Positions 54,401 to 63,400 of a stretch of 64,000 nucleotides of DNA are shown piece after piece (within the stretch, counting starts at the first letter, position 1; each line of letters opens with the position of its first letter). This DNA is from Cyclina sinensis. Taxonomy: Eukaryota; Mollusca; Bivalvia; Venerida; Veneridae. A program made the translations under genes and the position numbers. The notes under the pieces were generated by a model. That model was not told where the DNA came from. It saw only the letters and a program-made list of their open reading frames with translations, and ran no database searches. The stretch covers positions 35,371,449 through 35,435,448 of the forward strand of contig JAAONU010000001.1 of assembly GCA_012932295.1 (NCBI GenBank), given 5' to 3'.

Positions 54401-57400
54401 CTCTTGTTTACCTTTTTAGTTATTCAAAGTTTATTAGGGCGACACAAGTGTTCAACTTAACACCCATCTGGTCTTATTAATTTCTTAATAATTTTGGACA
54501 GTTATAACTTTTTAAAGCAGGGATCTGTTATGGATGCTAACTGTTTATTAGTACATGACCTTATAAAAAGGGTTTCACAGTATTTGTATACCCTTACTTT
54601 TGCTGCAAACACTATTTCAAAATCATGCACATTTTTATATTTTCCATAGAATACAAATAAGCATTACACCCCTCTGTTGTCCTTTAATGGAATTTTATGG
54701 CTTATTCCATTCATATAGGTAGTATTCAGATTTTCTAATGAATGAAGTAACTGCTATTGAGTATTTAACTATATTTAATCCTGAACCTGCTGAATTCTTG
54801 TAATGGATTTGCCAAACTTTGAATTCAAAGTTTAAGGGATTTCAAAATCAAAATACAAAAACTGAGCTGCCAACAATATAGTGCCTGGTCAGACTGCACA
54901 GATGTGCAGGCTGGCCTGGCTCTATACTGGTGGCAAAAACTAATCACTTTTGGTTCCAGCAAGTTAGGGTTAAGAAGAATTCCATTTATAAATCTAGTCA
55001 GAAAATAGTTTATTCTTTTTATGACTTCCAGCAATTTGTGATGCGGGCAGATATTTAGTGAACAATGCATGCTTACCATGCCCAAGAGGAACTTACAAGG
55101 AAAATGTTGGTAACAGTCGTTTTGAAAATTGCACAGAATGTCCCGTAGGATCAACTACCGAAGAGGAAGGATCAAATAGTGCCATGCTTTGCAGTATACG
55201 TAAGTCATGTCATTAATAGATAGATTAATTATGTTGAGATTGGGCACTCTGGTGAGGCATTTTGATTATTGACTAAAAAGCAACTAAACTCAGGACCCTC
55301 AAACTTTAAAGGATGTTTGAATATGATAGATAGATGATTAATTCTGTTGAGATTGGGCTCTCTGGTGAGGCATTTTGATTACTGACTCAAAAACAACTAA
55401 ACCTAAAGCTCTCAAACTTTACAGGATAATTCAGCATGATAATTTGATAAACCCTTTGGTTTTTAGCTGACTGGTACTTACTTCAATATCATAGTAGCCT
55501 GCATGTTGAAAATGGTTTCCAGAATATAACTAAGGAAACTGAGGCTAGGACATTCAAACTTTAAATGATGGCCAGGCATGATAGGAAAATGACCTATAAG
55601 TTTTGGCCATCACAGCCAATGGTCATGCTGTCAGGGGCTCGTACTGAGGCAATAACTTAAGAACTGAACCCAATACTCTCAGAATTTACCAGATTTTACT
55701 TTTTTTTTACAGCAAAATGCTTGGCAGGGTTTTACCTTTTAGACAACGAGTGCACAGCTTGTCCTCAAGACCAATATTCAGAAGTTGTGAATCCTAATTC
55801 TGACGTTGAATGTATTCAGTGTCCAACAGAAAATGGCGTTACTTATGGCACAGAAAATCAAGGAACAAATTTAGCTTCTCTTTGTAAACGTGAGTACTTT
55901 TTTCTAATAAGTTCTGTGATAAATCACCTTAATTATTTCTTAGTGAATGTAAGTATTTTAAGATTATCATTGACAAAACATTCAGTTGGAATTTCAAAAG
56001 CCAAGAAGGTTCTTTTGTCTGAGTAGAATATTAGATGATAGTAAAAAGTAATGAAGTTATTTTTATTTTTTTTCTTTCTTTTTTTTGGGGAAATTCTGTA
56101 TACGAAATATTACCAGATTTTCAGATGTGAATAAATTTGACGTATATGAATTATTTGAAATACCTGTTTTAATATCATCTGGGGAAGAACCTTCTTTATG
56201 TAGGACCTTATTTCCTTCCTGGAGCCTTGTTGCTTACAATTATACAAGAGTGGTGTGTTAAAATGCTTGTAACTCAGCTATACAAAACCAGTTGTGTTGA
56301 AATTATCAGTGTGTTTGGCTCCTAGATATCCATGAAAATTTCATGCTAATACCTTGAAATGCATCACTCACAAAACTTTCTAAATGCCCATTAATATTGT
56401 AATGTACAGCTGGAAGAACAGATATATCTCTTACTGTATTGTTCTGTTTTCAGCAATTTGTCCTGGAGGAAAGCAGTTTGATTCAGAAGCATGTTCAGAC
56501 TGTCCGATTGGAACCTTTAAAGGAGATGATGATCGCTTTGGCCAGTGCAAGTCTTGTGAGACGGTGACACCTGGATATGTAACCAGTGGGCCTGGTGCTA
56601 AGACTAGTGATCAGTGCAATCTGCGTAAGACCCTTACTTTTGTCATAACTTTGCAATATACATAAATTTAACTGACTAGTGTGCCAACTACAGTTTGGAT
56701 GTTTGTTGTTTGGCTATGATATCAGCCTATTTTAGAAATTTATTTGAAGTTCAAGTCTTTTATTTTGGTATATAATATTATAAGTGCCTATTAGTAAAAA
56801 TATTAAAAATAGTTGATGAGTAGTTAAGGTTTCATGTTTTTTAAGTGCTTGTGTATTTTCATTTTGGCCTGTGTTGTTTTTTAGACTTTAAATGGAAGAG
56901 GTTTATTGTGATTTAGGTAACTGTCAGCCTGGAGAGAAGATTGTTGGTTCAGCATGTGAGAAATGTCCTGTCGGTACCTATCAGAATGACTCTAGAAAAG
57001 ATTTCTGTATCGAATGTGGTGTAAACCTCAGCACTGATGGGGACGGAAAGACGAGTATAGATGACTGTCAAGGTATGCTTGTCTTGTTTGTTTTTGTCTG
57101 TTTGTTTGTTTATATGTTTCTGTTTGTTTCCATGCATTGATATAAGAAAAAGTCTTACAAAATCGTACTGCTCAACCATTCTGTCTTTCTTGCGCAATAA
57201 TAATGTTAAACATTGTGTTAAATAACATAATGGTAAACAGTTATGGGTCCTGACAGCTGTTTGTTTGTTTGCCTCAAATTTGGGTCATCAGGTTCAGAGC
57301 AAGAGGTGTGTTTGGGCAAAGTGGGTTAGGTCACATATGCCTCAGTTCACCAAGCTATGGATGTTATTGGCTCTTTAATCAAGCAGTTGGTTCTGTCAGG

Positions 57401-60400
57401 GATGGTAGTGTCTTTAGAGCTATCTAAATAACCTTGAATAGATATCCTTGCAATTGAACTGAAACAAGTTGGTGATTTCTTAAGCAAGTAATGGCATTAT
57501 GCATCTTGCTGTGTGGTTGGGAAGTTCAAAGAAGTTAATAACAACCAAACATGTTTTATTGAAAGTTTATTAGTATGTTCAATTTGTAATTTTTGTGTCG
57601 CCTGCTACAAAGTAGCCTCAACATACAGGGATCACTTCTCGGTCGACTGTCCATCTGTCTGTTCGTCACAAAACTTATCCAGACTACTCCTCAGAAACTA
57701 TTGGTACAATTTCATCCAAACTTTACAGGAATGATCAGTACCAAGTATAGTTGTTTATTGTTGGCATTTTCCGGTTCAGTGATTTTTTTCAGAGTTATGG
57801 TCCTTTAATAATTTTTGTTTTTAAAGTTTGTCCAGACTACTTCTCTTATACTTCTAATGCAATTTGAATGAAATATTACATGATTGATCAGTACCTCAAT
57901 TACTTCTGCATATTTAACAGGTTTTTGGTTGAGTGATTTTTGGCTGAGTTATGGCCCTTGAATAAAAAAAGTGTTTTAGCCAACAAACTGCCCAATCACC
58001 TCTCAATACAAATGTTATTTGGCTATCATCAGGCGACACATGTGATCACTGATTGCCCTTGTTATTAAAGAGTAACAGTCTTGAGAAATATGCTTTTTTT
58101 CCATTCTAGTTGAGTGTGATCCAGGTTTAGAGGGCATAGACATTTGCGTCAGATGCCCAGAAGGAAAATTCAAGCCTGAGGCAGGGTATGCCAACTGTCA
58201 GAATTGCCCTGAAGACTTAACTTCTAATGAAGAACGAACTGACTGTGATATTGGTAGGTGCATTTTTTCTGTATGATATTCCCATTTACCACTGGTTGTG
58301 ACAGTCTTCCTGACTGTGTGTTTAATAAACACAATGAAAATGAAATCAGAATATAAGAATGATATACAGAGGAGACATTTCCATATGCAATGACTTGCAG
58401 TGTCCAGTGTTCGTTAAATATTTGTCAAGTTTAATCAGTTAAAGTCAGGGCCTGCATGTAGATGACATACCGTTCATTCCTGCTTATAAGACACTTGTGT
58501 GTATAAGATGCAGCCTAAAAATAAACAGACAATCTTGTTGATCATGCAGTGTGATTTTCAAATGGGTGATTTCTAGGGATGCAAACGGTAACTTTTTCAT
58601 TTACCAGTTAACCTGATGCTGTTACTAGTAAATTTACTGGTTAACCGATAAATAATAACAATAATTTTGTGCCAATTAGTCATAGTTTATGGTATGACAC
58701 TTTTAAAGTGAAACCGGAAGTTGATTGGATAGTATTTACTATTCAGATTTTGCGGGCCAAAAGGGTATTGTGATCGCTTATTAGATACATATATGTTCCC
58801 TTCATATGTAATTTCTTACTGCTTTAAATTCATTTAATAAATGTATGCGATTGTTTTCGGTAATATTAACGTTTTCAGTTTGTTTTTGTTTTTTGTTTCA
58901 TTCTCTTAATGAAATGTATTGCATTATGTACATAAAATAAATAAATTAAAAAAAACACCAGATAGTTTTATGTTTTATTTAATTACACATTGAAGTCTTA
59001 CTATCGAAAAACAAAATACAAAATTTGCAACTGCTACAAAAAACAAACTTGATTTGACGTGTTAATTGTTAAGAAATCATCAATGGCGATCTTCCCTTAG
59101 TCTCAAGTTAAGTTTTTAGTGAGAAGAAAACAAACAATAGTGTCAATTAAACTCTTAATTGGTAGAGGCAAACAGAAGATGCAATGTTTATATAATTGTT
59201 TATCATAACAATGGCAAAAGCGAAAATTAACAAATAAACAAGAGGCGACCTGTGTATATGTGTGACAGGTGTATTGATCTATGTGCATCTGGGGTCTATC
59301 AGCATGATGATGGATAAATAACTTTGTCAGCATGGCATGCTTGTTTGGTAGGTTTTACTTTTAAAGTTTGTATTTTCAACATTCTTTTTTTTTCAATTAA
59401 CCTCATCAAAAATTTGCTACCGGTTAACCGATTATTCGGTAGTTTAACCAGTTAACCTTTTGCATCCCAAGTGATTTCATCTAATATCTTTGTGTTTCTT
59501 AGTTATTTGGTTTGGCAATTCTTCTCCGTTGCATGGACATTGAATTTTCTGTCCACAATGCACCCTAATGTTATCTTTAACAACTTTGGCAATACCAGAA
59601 AAATGGCAACACTAGAATAGTTAGAATGATAAGTTTGAGTAGTTTTTTTTCTTGAAACTTCAGGAAAAGAATGTGTTTCTTATTTCTGTTTTTTCCTGGT
59701 ATCTTGTAGTGAATAAAAACAAGAAAACACAGTCCTGTAAAATACTGTTCACTTGGGCATTGATAACACAGTACTGTAAAATACTGTTCACTTGGGCATT
59801 GATAACACAGTACTGTAAGATACTGTTCACTTGGGCATTGATAACTCGAGAACCCTGGATTACTTAAAGACATGGTTCAGGCCCAGCCAATTCCTTAAAG
59901 TGGGAATTACCCTGGATTATTCCAGGATCAATAACTCAGTTGCTTGATCAATGTTTTTGGCCCCAAGTTGGTTTTGATCTTTATTCTTGTGTATAACTCC
60001 AGCATACCTGTCAAAATTTTAACACCTGCAGTTGTTGTAATTAGTCATGCTGGTGTCGAAAGGTAAGAACTAAACACATATTTTTCACATGCCATGATAA
60101 TTGCACAGGTGTTGTTTTAAATGGTTTTACTTAAAGAATTCAATTACTACATAGCCAACAACTATGAAATGATATGAAAATTTGAAGTGCTCACTGGTCA
60201 TAGATAGTGTTTATCTATTGTACACCATAGCACCTCTTTGCATTTTAAATTCAAATTAAGTCTAATGTAGACAGATCTGAAGGTGAGAAAAATGTTCAAA
60301 GTCTGCTTTTATGTCCATAATCAAAGGACTGTGATTAAGCACGTCAGTGGTTCCTTCGGGGAGTTCCATAAATATTGAAAATATAGCACATTTTGGATAG

Positions 60401-63400
60401 CTGGAAACCTCTGATAATTCAAGCATCCGAGGTAAAGATACATTTAAAATTACCAGTTTGTTGTAATGTTTGTTTCAGTATTCTGTAGCATTGGTAAGGA
60501 ATACACTGTGAGTGGTACAGATGAACTTTGTGATCCATGTGAGGTTGGTTTCTATAAGGACAAGGTTGGTAATGACATGCTCTGTACTCAGTGCCCAGAA
60601 GGTACAACAACCAATGGTACAGGTCAAGCATCTTGTGACCTGTGTAAGTCATATACTGTTTTAATTTAACATCATTAAATGCATTGTTGTAATTTGATTC
60701 CTATTTAATCAAAATGTAGCATACTTTTCTTCTTTTTATTTCATCAAAAATAATCATAGTAGTGTAATTCAGTATGTATTAAGTTATTTCAAGAAATTCA
60801 GATATTTGAAAATGAGAATTTAAGCTGTTAACAGCCACTTGTTTCATGTTACATTGTTATTTACTTTGGTAAACATCTATGACATTCAACCTTAATCACT
60901 CATTATTATTGCTTTCCATAATCTTGAAAGCCTGTGTAGTTTACACACATATATTTCAAAATCAAAATCATGTCTCTTCTATCTTGGAAAGATTTTAGTC
61001 TTTTTAGTTTATCCATGTACTTACATTTGGCTACACCATTTGCTACACCATTTGCAGACATCTTAACTTTGTGCTGAGACAAATGTCAAAGCTTTTTCAG
61101 AAATAAGTTGTGCATTTTAAATATAAGAAGCTAAGGCTTAAAGGGTAAAATAGTGTTTTGTTACCTGACATGCAACTCTCAGATTATATTCTAAGGCTTA
61201 AAGGGTAAAATAGTGTTTTGTTACCTGATGTTCGACCCTCAGATTATATCGAAATCTCAAAATATACATTTTATACATGTTTTACATGATACCAAGTTGC
61301 TGTAATTGGTGAAAAAATGTTACATTATAGCCCGTTCTGTAGAATTTTGAGATGTTATTTGCCTTAGAGTTTCAGCATATTATGTTGCAGTGAAATTAAT
61401 GATAACACGAGGATACTATATCTTGCAAAGCTGTTTATTTAGCATTTTTGTCATTCATTGTCATTTAGAAATTTTTGTGATTAGTTGTCACTTTAATCAG
61501 TATGTCAACCTTCTTCAGCAGAAGTAGTATTTTGAATATTATGAATATTTAGCCAAAAAAATTAACATTTTCTTTGTCAACTGTAGTGTACTGTGTGGCT
61601 GGGAAGTATAAGCTGGGATCAGAGTGTGTAGTTTGTCCTGTAGGAACATACAAGAGTAGTGCCGGAAATCAGGAATGTACGGATTGTCCAGCCAAAACTA
61701 CTACTGGTGATGTGACAGGGGCAACGTCAAGTAATCAGTGTGATACTGGTAAAGAATGTTTTGAAAAATACATTCGTTTTTTTTTAAGTTTGTCTGGTTT
61801 TTATGTTGCGGATAAGCTGACAGGAAGCTTAACATCCATTGTCAAATGTTACATAAAAATTTCTTGATCATTTTCAATAACGATATTATAATAATGTTAT
61901 ATTATTATATAGTGTTATATAGATACAATTAATTTTCCACAAGATTCAGATGCTAGAAGGGGCAAGTGTCTCACAATTTAGGGGCCTTTGATTGACCAAA
62001 AATATCATATTTTACCTTGTTATCAGTTTACCATGTTCATTTATTCATCCTGTCATAATCATATTTAGATAGAATGTACAGTCTACACGCAATTTTAGAA
62101 TTTGCAGCTTTTCCTTGCAGCTTTTCCCTACCAACAGCATTCTTGTGATTGTATAAAAATTTCATAGTTTTTCATTCTTTTGTACTTAAAACTGAATTTG
62201 TTGTTTTAAATTTTTCCTTCTGTAGCATTGTTATTACAATATTTTTACATTATATACATACAGAGAAACCTCAGGACCTAAGAACATTTGTAGTAAATCA
62301 TAACTTCCTGAAATTGTTGTGACCCTACCAGTATGTCCAGCATTTTTAGCCCTGAAATACCAAACACTATAGTCCTCTTAGTTCACACCCTAGCTAGCAT
62401 TTACTCTCAGTCCTAAAAGTGATATTTTGCCCAAATTGTCCATGTTGCAACATGATACACAGTAGACAGGAGAACACTTTATTGTGTGTTTGCACATTGA
62501 GGTATTAAAGTCTTTTTCATGGTTCTGCAGAGCAGGATAATATTTTACACTTGGTAGTTTCATGTCTAACTGTGTCACATATTGAAAACTAAGACAAAGT
62601 TAAATGGCATTACCATTTTAGTCTTACAGACTTTGGTGTCTGTAAATTTGTCTTTACCAACAGAAGCTATTACATCAGAACTTGTTAACCAAAGGTCAGG
62701 AGGTCAATCCCCTGTCCTCCACTGACACTGCTAATCATTTTTACCAGTAGTTGAAACAATAAAACTGAGGTCACATGTCTAGGTGCTATACAGTAGAAGC
62801 AGAAGAGTCTTTGGAACAGGATGCATTCTGTAACTGGCACAATACGCCACATCCTATATTGAATATTTTGACAGCTATATTACTGGAATAGATATCGTAA
62901 TTTACGATAAGTACACTCAACAGGACTTATTTGTAGATGTAAATAAAACAAATGTGCAAGAATAAAGAAGAAAAAGATCAGTGTTTAGTGCAATGCCTAC
63001 ATAGTTTTATATTTTGAAAATTTTGAGATAATGACAGCTTCATAGTGAAAATTAAAGTAAGGAAATATTGTGCTGTAAATTATGCTATAGTAACAAGGTT
63101 CATGTTATACCATTTCATTCCATAGTTGTTTGTGATCCTGGGCGTTACAGAAAACCAGAACAAAAGCTCTTATGCACTCCATGTGAAATTGGCAAATATC
63201 AACCAGTTGCTGGGGAGACATCCTGTTTCACCTGCCCGAACAATGAAATCACTCTTAACGATGGACAAGCTAGTATAGATGCTTGTGTTCGTAAGTAAAT
63301 GAATGTCGCATAAAGATTAAAAATGTTTAACACAAGATCGAAAATAAGTTTGATATTTTTTTTTTAAAAAGAAAATCATGATGAAATACCAGACAATAAA

